From Actinomadura macrotermitis (GTDB lineage Bacteria > Actinomycetota > Actinomycetes > Streptosporangiales > Streptosporangiaceae): a DNA stretch of 64,000 nucleotides. Below the pieces are notes generated by a model that was not told the DNA's origin, ran no database searches, and saw only the letters and a program-made list of their open reading frames with translations. Shown here piece after piece: positions 33,782 to 41,177 of the stretch. The stretch lies in contig NZ_WEGH01000003.1 of assembly GCF_009604375.1 (NCBI RefSeq), positions 1,116,001 to 1,180,000 of the forward strand. Reading direction: 5' to 3'. Made by a program: the position numbers and the translations under genes. How positions within the stretch are numbered: position 1 is the stretch's first letter; each line of letters starts with the position of its first letter.

Positions 33782-34930
33782 ATGCGCAAGGAACACGTGG
33801 CCTGGGCCGGGCTCGCCGCCATGACGGTCTCGTTCGGCCTCAACTTCTCGATGGGCGTGTTCTTCACGCCGACGGCCGCCTCGTACGGGGTGAGCACGAC
33901 CGCGCTGGCGGTCGCCGCCGCGCTGAGCACCCTGCTCACCGGCCTCGCGCAGCGGCCGATCGGCGGGCTGCTCGACCGGGTGGGGGCGCGGGCCGTCCTC
34001 GCCGGCGGGCTGGCCCTGATCTCCACGAGCTACCTCGCGCTCGCCGCCGTGCGGGAGACCTGGCAGTTCGTCCTCGCCTACATGGTGCTCGGCGGGCTCG
34101 GCTTCGCCGCCTCCTCCAGCCTCACCGTCACCACGCTGATCGGCCGCGTGCACGGCGACCGGGCCGGCCCCTCCCTCGCCCGCGCCGCCCTCGGCATCAA
34201 CCTCGGCCAGCTCCTCGGGCCCTGGGCCGCCACCGCCCTGTTCGGCCCGATCGGCGTCCGCGCCACCTACGCCGTCCTCGGCGCCGCGGGCCTCGCGGTC
34301 ACCCTCGCCCTCCGCCTCCTCCTGCCCGCCGATACCGCCGCGGTCAAGGCGCCCGCCCGCGGCGGGGAGCCGCTGCGGGGGCGCGGACGCGTGCTCGTGT
34401 CGTTCGGCCTGCACGCGGCGACCCTCTACGTCGTCATCCTGATGCTGCCCAAGCACGCTGTGGAGGCCGGCTGGTCGGTCGCGGGAGGCGGGCGGCTCGT
34501 CGCGGTCGCGGCGGTCGCGGCCGGCCTGACCTCGGCGGCCGCGGTCCGGCTGCTGCGCAGGTACCCGCCGGAGACGCTGCTGCGGGTGCTGTACGCGGTG
34601 CGCGGGACCGCGCTGCTGATCGCGGTGGCGGTGCCGGGCCGCTGGGCGCTCATCGCCGTCGCGGCGCTGTTCGGCGCCTCCTCGTTCCCGGTGATCCCGC
34701 TGACCATGGCCGTCCTCTCGCGGGGGCTCGACCCCGCGCGGATGGGCCGCTCGCTCGCCCCCGCCTGGGTGATCCACCAGCTGTCCGCCGCCGCGGGGCT
34801 CGGGGTCGCGACCCTGATCCACGCGTCGACCGGCGGCTACCGGGGCTACTTCGCCCTGACCCTCGCCTTCACCGTCGCCGCGGCGCTGCTCGTCGCCCCG
34901 GCGCGCCCCCGCCGGCCCCTGCCGGCCTGA
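33782..34930 (+). CDS. MFS transporter
   Basis: The 382-residue protein has about 12 membrane helices, beginning AGLAAMTVSFGLNFSMGVFF. The loop-2/3 motif is RPIGGLLDRVGARAVLAGGL, which is the MFS motif A (GxLaDrxGrr-like). Helix 7 restarts after a cytosolic linker near residue 185. ATG 33782 is preferred to 33776 because AGGAG then has proper spacing. Drug or metabolite export is likely; the substrate is unknown. The adjacent CGNR protein is the probable regulator. Confidence 0.88.
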   Translation: MRKEHVAWAGLAAMTVSFGLNFSMGVFFTPTAASYGVSTTALAVAAALSTLLTGLAQRPIGGLLDRVGARAVLAGGLALISTSYLALAAVRETWQFVLAYMVLGGLGFAASSSLTVTTLIGRVHGDRAGPSLARAALGINLGQLLGPWAATALFGPIGVRATYAVLGAAGLAVTLALRLLLPADTAAVKAPARGGEPLRGRGRVLVSFGLHAATLYVVILMLPKHAVEAGWSVAGGGRLVAVAAVAAGLTSAAAVRLLRRYPPETLLRVLYAVRGTALLIAVAVPGRWALIAVAALFGASSFPVIPLTMAVLSRGLDPARMGRSLAPAWVIHQLSAAAGLGVATLIHASTGGYRGYFALTLAFTVAAALLVAPARPRRPLPA

Positions 34931-34935
34931 CCACC

Positions 34936-35061
34936 ATGAGCACCGTTCACCACCGGACGGCCGTCATCGACGGACACGAGATCTTCGACCCCGACGGGCC
35001 CGCGCCCACCTCAAGGACCTGGCGGACAGCGCGACCCGCGCGATCGGCCGGCTGCACCTGA
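34936..35061 (+). pseudogene. 5' remnant of an alpha/beta hydrolase-like gene
   Basis: The frame reads MSTVHHRTAVIDGHEIFDPD and then loses similarity. HRTAVIDGHEIFYRE is the usual start of actinobacterial alpha/beta hydrolases, so I read this as a truncated copy that ends after about 20 recognisable codons. It follows the MFS stop by 5 bp. The sequence 35010-35100 is open in another frame (LKDLADSATRAIGRLHLIG) and may be part of a different broken gene. Confidence 0.45.
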
Positions 35062-35108
35062 TCGGCGCCCCGTCCACCGAGAAGATCATCCTGCACCGCG
35101 AACGCGAA

Positions 35109-35141
35109 CGCGCCCCTTCCCTGGGGTCGGGAAGGGGCGCG
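35109..35141. terminator. Terminator next to the acyl-CoA dehydrogenase 3' fragment
   Basis: CGCGCCCCTTCCC (35109-35121) and GGGAAGGGGCGCG (35129-35141) form a perfect 13-bp stem with a 7-nt loop, followed by TTTCT on the plus strand. It lies 17 bp beyond the stop codon of the leftward acyl-CoA dehydrogenase fragment and may have served that gene. Confidence 0.75.
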
Positions 35142-35158
35142 TTTCTGTCGGCCGGGGC

Positions 35159-35224
35159 CTACTTGAGGAGCTGGCGGGCCATGACCATGCGCTGGATCTG
35201 GTTGGTGCCCTCGTAGATCTGGGT
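35159..35224 (-). pseudogene. Last 22 codons of an acyl-CoA dehydrogenase gene; candidate attachment site
   Basis: Read leftward, the sequence encodes TQIYEGTNQIQRM, then VMARQLLK and a stop. This is the conserved C-terminus of acyl-CoA dehydrogenases. Similarity starts sharply at 35224; the codons before it do not fit the family. Base composition also changes there. The fragment is what a site-specific element leaves when it inserts into the 3' end of a gene and supplies a new end to the intact copy. The intact gene would then lie right of the window, beside the integrase. Confidence 0.6.
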
Positions 35225-35721
35225 GTTTTCAGCCGGGCCGAATCCCACCTTGATCAGGACCATCGAACCCGCTTCTGAGCTGCAGCGGAGCCACCCGTCA
35301 TCACACGTCGCCTTTCATCCTCTTCAGACGTCTCACGGAGCACAGACGGAGCAAGCGAAGCTCAGCATCCAGGGGACCAACCGGCCCGCCTGCCTGAGGC
35401 GTGGATCGCTGCTGCGCTGAACTTCATACCTGCGGATCTTCAGGTGACTCGATAGCGGGCTTGCCGGCGAGGTCACTGGATAAGGCCAGGTCGGCCTACA
35501 GCACCCGAGCTCTGGCAGGGTGCTCGATGACCCCCTCCAGGCCAGGACCTGAGCCTCGCTTCCAGCCTCCACCTGATGACCGCTCGAAAAAATCTTGAGA
35601 ATCCGTTGGACGGAGCGCCATCCAGGAGCGGCGTTATGAGTGAAAAGTGACCATGACGGGAGGTAGGGACATGCATGGAAGAGACCCGCTCCCCCAACTA
35701 GCGATCTTGGTGGGATGAGCT
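35225..35721. other. Lower-GC non-coding stretch at the element border
   Basis: About 500 bp with visibly lower GC than the chromosome on the left. No frame here has convincing codon use, start or family similarity. It may hold integrase arm sites or promoter sequence for the sigma-factor gene. Confidence 0.4.
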
Positions 35722-36348
35722 TTGGCTGCAGCCGTCGACGCGTGCCCACGCGCCTCCTGTGTCTGCCTGTTGAACGGCCTAGCACCCAGCCCGCTATGTC
35801 AGGACACCGATGAGATCGCACCTTCCGGCAGCCTGCTGCCTCAGGAGTTCGTGGCGTTCAACCGGGAGCACCAGGTCAGATTCGTCATGTACGTGCGGCT
35901 GCGCGGCTTGTCACATGAGGATGCCGAGGATGTCGTAAGCGAAACCTTCCTGACCCTTTACCGGGTGAGGAAGCGCCTGTTCGCGAGCGACAACCCGGTG
36001 GCGTTCGCCTTTAAAGTCCTCCGTGACACCTTCGCTAGCCACTGCCGCAAATCCGACCGAGCCCCCGCCTCGGCGACCATAGACGGCGACTCCATTGACG
36101 CTTACCACCACGCCCCGGACGCCATAGAGCCCTCACTACGCATGCTCGACGTCACTCGGGCGATCGACAAACTCCCCGAACGACAAGCCGAATGTGCCCG
36201 ACTCTCCCTCATCTTCGACTACGAGACCGCCGAAATCGCCCGTTATCTCGGCATCAGCCCATCAACGGTGACCTCTCACCTGGCCATTGCCAGATCGAGC
36301 CTGAGGTCTCTCCTGGGGGACTACCGCGAAGGAGGTGCGGAGGCATGA
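35722..36348 (+). CDS. ECF-type sigma-70 family factor (element-borne)
   Basis: The product shows region 2 (FVAFNREHQVRFVMYVRLRG, HEDAEDVVSETFLTLYRV) and region 4 (IDKLPERQAECARLSLIFDY, then ARYLGISPSTVTSHLAIARS). The listed start (TTG 35722) is uncertain; the sigma domain begins about 40 residues later, and other non-ATG starts lie in between. Codon use is less GC-rich than in chromosomal genes. It overlaps a WhiB-like gene as ATGA, an unusual pairing, so the two regulators are made together. Confidence 0.82.
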   Translation: MAAAVDACPRASCVCLLNGLAPSPLCQDTDEIAPSGSLLPQEFVAFNREHQVRFVMYVRLRGLSHEDAEDVVSETFLTLYRVRKRLFASDNPVAFAFKVLRDTFASHCRKSDRAPASATIDGDSIDAYHHAPDAIEPSLRMLDVTRAIDKLPERQAECARLSLIFDYETAEIARYLGISPSTVTSHLAIARSSLRSLLGDYREGGAEA

Positions 36349-36893
36349 ACACCGATAGGAGCCCACTGGAGAACTTCGCAGCGAAGTTCCGCGAGCAGTA
36401 CGCTGACTACGACACCGATCAAGCTCTGCGCCGCCTCGAAAGCCGGATCGTCAACGCCGAATCCGAACTTTTCACCCGGCATCCCTCGCGTGCATTCATC
36501 ATCATATCGGGTGGGGCATTGGATGAAGAAACCCCACCAGAAAGCGAGCCAAAGCCTACAGAAAGCAGTGTATGGATCCTAGACTGGACGGCCAGAGCTG
36601 CCTGCCGAAACGCCGATCCGGATGCGCTCTTTGTTCAAGGCGCGGCCCAGAATCGGGCAAAATTGATCTGTCGAGGCTGCCCGGTCAGGGCTGAATGCCT
36701 TGCCGATGCTTTGGACAATAGGATCGAGTTCGGTGTTTGGGGTGGCATGACCGAACAGGAGCGGCGCGCACTCCTGAGGCGACGCCCTGATGTCACCTCG
36801 TGGCATGAACTACTGAAGAGCGCCAAAGTGGAATATGCCAAGGCGGAGCACGAGCGCGAGCCAGAGAGTTCTCTCGACTGGCTCACGGCCTGA
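36345..36893 (+). CDS. WhiB-like Fe-S transcription factor with N-terminal extension
   Basis: The 182-residue protein has the full WhiB core: ARAACRNADPDALFV (Cys 1), LICRGCPVRAECLADAL (Cys 2-4), the FGVWGGMTEQERRAL turn and a basic tail. WhiB proteins hold a 4Fe-4S cluster and act with a sigma factor. The first 75 residues (FAAKFREQYADYDTDQALRR and on) form an extra acidic helical region not usual in WhiB proteins; it may contact the partner sigma factor encoded just upstream. ATG 36345 follows AAGGAGGTGCGG. Confidence 0.9.
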   Translation: MNTDRSPLENFAAKFREQYADYDTDQALRRLESRIVNAESELFTRHPSRAFIIISGGALDEETPPESEPKPTESSVWILDWTARAACRNADPDALFVQGAAQNRAKLICRGCPVRAECLADALDNRIEFGVWGGMTEQERRALLRRRPDVTSWHELLKSAKVEYAKAEHEREPESSLDWLTA

Positions 36894-36904
36894 TCTCCCC
36901 TTTT

Positions 36905-36933
36905 CTTGGGCGTGGGTGGCCACGACGCCCAAG
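36905..36933 (+). terminator. Hairpin between whiB-like and small-protein genes
   Basis: CTTGGGCGT (36905-36913) pairs with ACGCCCAAG (36925-36933) around an 11-nt loop. It precedes the ribosome site of the next small gene by about 6 bp, so it may reduce read-through or act as an attenuator. Confidence 0.45.
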
Positions 36934-36949
36934 AACGAAAGGAGGAGAG

Positions 36950-37066
36950 ATGGAGAATTTCAAGAAGTGGAAGCGAGTGTGGTGGCTGGTGGTTCCGGCC
37001 CTCCTGACATCGATCACTGCACTTGCCCAACTGACCCAAGTCCTCATCGAGTCCTATCGCCGATAG
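36950..37066 (+). CDS. 38-residue single-helix membrane protein
   Basis: The frame encodes MENFKKWKRVWWLVVPALLT and then SITALAQLTQVLIESYRR. A basic start, a membrane helix and a basic end give a small inner-membrane peptide. GAAAGGAGGAGAG stands right before ATG 36950, one of the strongest ribosome sites in the window, which argues that it is translated. It follows the sigma/WhiB pair by 56 bp. The function is unknown; a membrane toxin or regulator peptide is possible. Confidence 0.6.
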   Translation: MENFKKWKRVWWLVVPALLTSITALAQLTQVLIESYRR

Positions 37067-37383
37067 GAACTGTTCCAATGAGGCGCAGACATCAGATCGC
37101 GCTCGCTTCGACTCCTATGCTCACGTTGTGCTTTAGAAATCAGTTGGCGCTGCCGCTGAACTCAGCGAGCCCTGGAGGGGGCATTGAACGAGACTGGCGC
37201 GAGGGGAGTACGAAAGATGAGTGATAGCCCTCTAAGGAACACTGATCCATCTCATGGCTAGCAGAGCTATTTATACTTGATCAGAATCATGTCCGTCTGA
37301 GACAGAAAAGCAGAAGCCAGCCACTACTTCAGGATCGAAGGGATGCAGCAGAACTCCACACACTCAAAGTCAAACAGATAAAC
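37067..37383. other. AT-richer spacer, no supported gene
   Basis: About 317 bp between the small membrane gene and the terminator hairpin. A 48-codon reading from 37078 and a 14-codon reading from 37217 exist, but neither has enough support. Nothing else is seen. Confidence 0.35.
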
Positions 37384-37421
37384 GAAGTGGCCTGCACGCC
37401 CATAGGCGTGCAGGCCACTTC
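37384..37421. terminator. 17-bp perfect hairpin, probable terminator
   Basis: GAAGTGGCCTGCACGCC (37384-37400) and GGCGTGCAGGCCACTTC (37405-37421) pair perfectly around CATA. On the minus strand it follows the stop codon of the small membrane gene by 15 bp and is trailed by GTTTATCTGTTT. Confidence 0.75.
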
Positions 37422-37436
37422 GTGGTGCAGCGCAAG

Positions 37437-37607
37437 TTAGCGATGGGTGATCCACCAGAACAGCAGGCCGATGAGGCCGGTGCCGGTGGCGTGGGCGGCG
37501 CCGCGGGCGAGGGCGAATCCGATGGTGCGGCGGAGCCGGCGGGTGGTGGAGCGGCGCTTCGTAGTGGGGGTGGTCGGGCGGAGCTTGGGGGTGTTGGTGT
37601 GTGTCAT
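37437..37607 (-). CDS. 56-residue basic single-helix membrane protein
   Basis: The frame encodes MTHTNTPKLRPTTPTTKRRS, then TTRRLRRTIGFALARG, and ends GTGLIGLLFWWITHR. A highly basic N-terminal half precedes one membrane helix. Similar short proteins often flank HTH-NB-ARC-TPR genes in actinomycetes, as here, where the STAND gene is divergent. The ribosome site is weak. The strong hairpin at 37384 follows its stop. Confidence 0.55.
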   Translation of the reverse strand: MTHTNTPKLRPTTPTTKRRSTTRRLRRTIGFALARGAAHATGTGLIGLLFWWITHR

Positions 37608-37754
37608 GGCTGCATGACATCGAGGATGGCGATGATGTTGCAGATATGCCGGATGGGTCCGGAACCGTGGGGCTACGCTCCTGGTGGGCGGGGATCCGGG
37701 TCGGTCCGTCCCGGATCCGGATAGCGGTCTTTCGGGGGCGAGGAGGCGGTCGTC

Positions 37755-40649
37755 GTGGCGGAGTTCCGTCCGAAGGACTCGACTTCCCAGGTCTTGGCGG
37801 AACTGGCACGGCTGTGGGACCAGGCCCGCGTCCGCCAACCTGGCCAGGTGTCCCAGAAGAAGCTCGCGACCGCTTCGGGTGTGCCGTATTCAACGGTGAA
37901 CGGGTGGGCGAAGGGCACGGCGGTGCCGCGTGTTCTGGATCAGCTGGTCAAGGTCGGCGCCACTTTGGCGAAGTGGGCGAACGAGCGGCCTCTGTCGACG
38001 CACGAGTGGGATCGGCTGATGATCGCTGACCGCAGCCGTTCGTCCTCCTGCCCGTCCGAACCAAGCACGATGGTGGAACAGATCCGGGTCGGGGTGATCC
38101 CGCGGCCAGCCGATTGCTTCCAGGAACGCCAGGTTGCCGAACAGGTACAGACAGCGGTCAGTGAGGGCGGCACGGTGGTGCTGACCCAACCAGAACCCCA
38201 GGCGCTGACCCAGGTGTTGGCCGGGATGGGCGGAGTCGGCAAGACCCAGTTGGCCGCCGCGCACGCCCGCCGCGCCTGCCAGCAGGGGGTCGGCGTCGTG
38301 TTGTGGGTGAACGCCGCCACCCGCGACAACATCGTCTCCGCCTACACCGCCACCGCCCAGCGCCTAGGTCTACCGCTGGCCGATCACGATGACCCAGAAC
38401 ATGCGGCCGAACAATTCTTGATCTGGGCTGAGACCATTGATCAACGGTGGCTGGTGGTGCTGGACGACGTGCAGCTCCCTCGGGACCTGAACGGTTTGTG
38501 GCCGCCGACCACGGCCTCGGAGACGGGTAGGCAAGTACTGGTCACCACCCGGCTACGGGAAGCGGCACTCGCCGGGGCGGACCGGCGCACGGTCAATATC
38601 GGCACTTTCACTCCAGCCGAAGCCCGCTCCTACCTGGCCGCCAAGCTAGGTGACCATGCGCTGGCCTCCGAGCTAGATGCCCTCGCCGAGGAACTGGGGT
38701 TTCTGCCGCTGGCGCTGGCACAGGCCACGGCCTACATCAACAACGCCGACATCACCTGCGCGACCTATCGGCGACGCATTGCCAGCCGGCTGCTGGCCCA
38801 TGCCGTCCCTGGCGAGGACTACCTGCCCGACGGGCACCAACGGGTTGTCACCGCGACCTGGGAACTGTCCGTCGAGCATGCCGACCAGGCCGCACCTACC
38901 GGGCTCGCCCGTCCGGTACTGGAACTGATCAGCGTCCTGGACTCGGCTGGCATCCCCCAGGCCGCACTGACCTGCCCGCCCGCCCTGGACTACCTCACCA
39001 CCCGTCTACTCGTACCCGCTTCCGACACCACGAGCCCGCAGGTAGATGCAGACATGGTGGACGACGCATTACGGAACCTGCACCGGCACAGTCTGATCGA
39101 TCACGACCGGGCCGCCGACCAGCGCGAGGTTCGCGTACACCAGCTCGTCCAGCGCGCTACCCGCGAGAATCTCACCCTCCAACCCCAACTTGACCCAGAC
39201 ACGTTTACCGATCTCGCCCATGCCGCAGCTGGCGCCCTACTGGAGATATGGCCGCAGATCGAACGCGACCAGATCGGCCAAATCCTGCGCGCCAACACCA
39301 CCGCCCTCCAGCACGCCACCGGCGCTGCCCTCTACAGCTCTGACGCCCACACCCTGCTTTTTCGGGCCGCTGCAAGTCTCGGCGAAACCGGGCAGGTCGC
39401 CGCCGCCATCACCGCCTCCGCCAACCTGCACATCGCTTGCCTGCGCCACTTCGGCCCCGACCACCCCGACACCCTGGCTGCCCGCAATCGCCTCGCTTCC
39501 TGGCGAGGTGAGGCAGGAGACGCCGCAGGCGCCGCTGCCGCATTCGAAGAACTCCTGACCGACCAACTGCGGGTGCTCGGCCCCGACCACCCCGACACCC
39601 TGGCCACCCGCAACAACCTCGCAACCTGGCGAGGCCGGGCAGGGGACGCCGCAGGCGCCGCTGCCGCATTCGAGGAACTCCTGACCAATGTCTTGCGTAT
39701 GCTCGGCCCCGACCACCCCGACACCCTGGCCACCCGCAACAACCTCGCTTCCTGGCGAGGCGAGGCAGGAGACGCCGCAGGCGCCGCCACCGCCCTCGAA
39801 GAACTCCTGACCGATCGGATACGGGTGCTCGGCCCCGACCACCCCGACACCCTGGCCACCCGCAACAACCTCGCTTCCTGGCGAGGCGAGGCAGGAGACG
39901 CCGCAGGCGCCGCCACCGCCCTCGAAGAACTCCTGACCGACCAACTGCGGGTGCTCGGCCCCGACCACCCCGACACCCTGGCCACCCGCAACAACCTCGC
40001 AACCTGGCGAGGCCGGGCAGGAGACGCCGCAGGCGCCGCCACCGCCCTCGAAGAACTCCTGACCGACCTACTGCGCGTGCTCGGCCCCGACCACCCAAAC
40101 ACCCTGGCCACCCGCAACAACCTCGCTTCCTCGCGAGGCGAGGCAGGGGACGTCGCAGGCGCCGCTGCCGCATTCGAGGAACTCCTGACCAATGTCTTGC
40201 GTATGCTCGGCCCCGACCACCCAAACACCCTGGCCACCCGCAACAACCTCGCAACCTGGCGAGGCCGGGCAGGGGACGCCGTAGGCGCCGCCACCGCCCT
40301 CGAAGAACTCCTGACCGATCGGATACGGGTGCTCGGCCCCGACCACCCCGACACCCTGGCCACCCGCAACAACCTCGCTTCCTGGCGAGGCCGGGCAGGG
40401 GACGCCGCAGGCGCCGCCACCGCCCTCGAAGAACTCCTGACCGATCGGATACGGGTGCTCGGCCCCGACCACCCCGACACCCTGGCCACCCGCAACAACC
40501 TCGCTTCCTGGCGAGGCCGGGCAGGAGACGCCGCAGGCGCCGCCACCGCCCTCGAAGAACTCCTGACCGACCTACTGCGCGTGCTCGGCCCCGACCACCC
40601 AAACACCCTGGCCACCCGCAACAACCTTGCATTCTGGCGGGAGCGATGA
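37755..40649 (+). CDS. STAND protein: XRE-like HTH, NB-ARC NTPase, TPR repeats
   Basis: The 964-residue protein has an N-terminal HTH (VSQKKLATASGVPYSTVNGW, about 32-51). The NB-ARC domain follows, with Walker A AGMGGVGKTQLAAAHARRAC (about 155-174), RWLVVLDDVQL (Walker B), RQVLVTTRLREAAL (sensor Arg) and GFLPLALAQATAYI (GLPLA motif). A linker and ten 42-residue TPR/kinesin-light-chain-like repeats (GPDHPDTLATRNNLA) form the C-terminus. GTG 37755 follows GAGGAGG. STAND proteins sense a ligand through the repeats and then oligomerise; some are anti-phage sensors. No separate effector domain is seen after the repeats, so the HTH may be the output. Confidence 0.88.
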   Translation: MAEFRPKDSTSQVLAELARLWDQARVRQPGQVSQKKLATASGVPYSTVNGWAKGTAVPRVLDQLVKVGATLAKWANERPLSTHEWDRLMIADRSRSSSCPSEPSTMVEQIRVGVIPRPADCFQERQVAEQVQTAVSEGGTVVLTQPEPQALTQVLAGMGGVGKTQLAAAHARRACQQGVGVVLWVNAATRDNIVSAYTATAQRLGLPLADHDDPEHAAEQFLIWAETIDQRWLVVLDDVQLPRDLNGLWPPTTASETGRQVLVTTRLREAALAGADRRTVNIGTFTPAEARSYLAAKLGDHALASELDALAEELGFLPLALAQATAYINNADITCATYRRRIASRLLAHAVPGEDYLPDGHQRVVTATWELSVEHADQAAPTGLARPVLELISVLDSAGIPQAALTCPPALDYLTTRLLVPASDTTSPQVDADMVDDALRNLHRHSLIDHDRAADQREVRVHQLVQRATRENLTLQPQLDPDTFTDLAHAAAGALLEIWPQIERDQIGQILRANTTALQHATGAALYSSDAHTLLFRAAASLGETGQVAAAITASANLHIACLRHFGPDHPDTLAARNRLASWRGEAGDAAGAAAAFEELLTDQLRVLGPDHPDTLATRNNLATWRGRAGDAAGAAAAFEELLTNVLRMLGPDHPDTLATRNNLASWRGEAGDAAGAATALEELLTDRIRVLGPDHPDTLATRNNLASWRGEAGDAAGAATALEELLTDQLRVLGPDHPDTLATRNNLATWRGRAGDAAGAATALEELLTDLLRVLGPDHPNTLATRNNLASSRGEAGDVAGAAAAFEELLTNVLRMLGPDHPNTLATRNNLATWRGRAGDAVGAATALEELLTDRIRVLGPDHPDTLATRNNLASWRGRAGDAAGAATALEELLTDRIRVLGPDHPDTLATRNNLASWRGRAGDAAGAATALEELLTDLLRVLGPDHPNTLATRNNLAFWRER
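39453..40646 (+). repeat. Ten near-identical 126-bp tandem repeats inside the STAND gene
   Basis: GGCCCCGACCACC recurs at 39453, 39579 and then every 126 bp through 40587, ten copies in all. Each unit encodes 42 residues. Units come in two kinds, with AAFEELLTN-type or ALEELLTD-type cores, and differ mainly in a few residues (DTLA or NTLA, DRIRV, DQLRV, DLLRV or NVLRM). DNA identity is high enough for recombination to change the copy number. Confidence 0.9.
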
Positions 40650-40701
40650 GCTAGTTAGAAGTAGACACCTGAAACGTGGTGCTAGCCTCGCTGCCTGCTC
40701 G

Positions 40702-41130
40702 TCACCCGAGGAGGTTCACGCCGTCGTGGTGGCGGATCTTGGGGTGCTCGGCCTGCATGGCGTCGAGGACGCGGACAGCGTAAGCCTCGTCGAGCATGGC
40801 CGTGACTTCGTCCTTCGTGGCCCAGTGGAAGCTTTTGACCTCATCGTTCGTCAGGAGGTTGCCGGCGACCGACCGGCATCGGAACACGAGGGCCACGATG
40901 CCGCGCGTCATGTTCTTGTAGACGCCGGTCAGGGCGATGGGCTCGACGGTCAGTCCCGTCTCTTCGCGGACCTCGCGGACCAGGCCGTCGGTGATGGTCT
41001 CGGCGACTTCGAGGACTCCCCCGGGCGGCTCCCAGTGGGCGTTGTCCCGACGCTGGACGAGCAGGGCCTTGTCGCCGTCGACAACGACGCCGGCGACGCT
41101 CACTGAGTGACGGGCAGAGTGATCAGGCAT
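40702..41130 (-). CDS. Nudix hydrolase, Pif-like by context
   Basis: The 142-residue protein has a complete Nudix box, GGVLEVAETITDGLVREVRE followed by ETGL, and the strand SVAGVVVDGDKALLVQRRDN before it. Nudix enzymes cleave nucleoside diphosphate-linked compounds. In the AICE pSAM2 a Nudix protein called Pif blocks transfer between cells already carrying the element. The same divergent layout with a KorSA-type GntR gene is seen here, so an immunity role is inferred. It is the last leftward gene before the STAND gene. Confidence 0.82.
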   Translation of the reverse strand: MPDHSARHSVSVAGVVVDGDKALLVQRRDNAHWEPPGGVLEVAETITDGLVREVREETGLTVEPIALTGVYKNMTRGIVALVFRCRSVAGNLLTNDEVKSFHWATKDEVTAMLDEAYAVRVLDAMQAEHPKIRHHDGVNLLG

Positions 41131-41162
41131 GTGCTCCCCTCCATCGGTAACCTGACAGTAGT

Positions 41163-41170
41163 AGACGTCT
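41163..41170. promoter_or_regulatory. AGACGTCT palindrome between Nudix and GntR genes
   Basis: The 8-bp palindrome lies in the 47-bp space between the divergent Nudix and GntR starts, inside TAGTAGACGTCTGGACAAG. It resembles the TAGACGT part of the repeats at 42035, suggesting one regulator reads both places. Confidence 0.4.
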
Positions 41171-41177
41171 GGACAAG

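Noticed and set aside
37078..37224. 48-residue frame MRRRHQIALASTP
   Set aside because: Weak ribosome site, no motif and no conservation argument; left as non-coding.
39332..40632. Repetitive minus-strand frames opposite the TPR repeats
   Set aside because: They are shadows of the 126-bp repeats; the plus-strand frame has domain logic and the ribosome site.
39453..40646. CRISPR array
   Set aside because: The unit is 126 bp with no variable spacers and is in frame within a protein; no cas genes are present.
40650..40701. Left attachment site directly after the STAND gene
   Set aside because: No tRNA 3' end, no gene fragment and no composition change are visible here; the border at 35224 has a real truncated gene.
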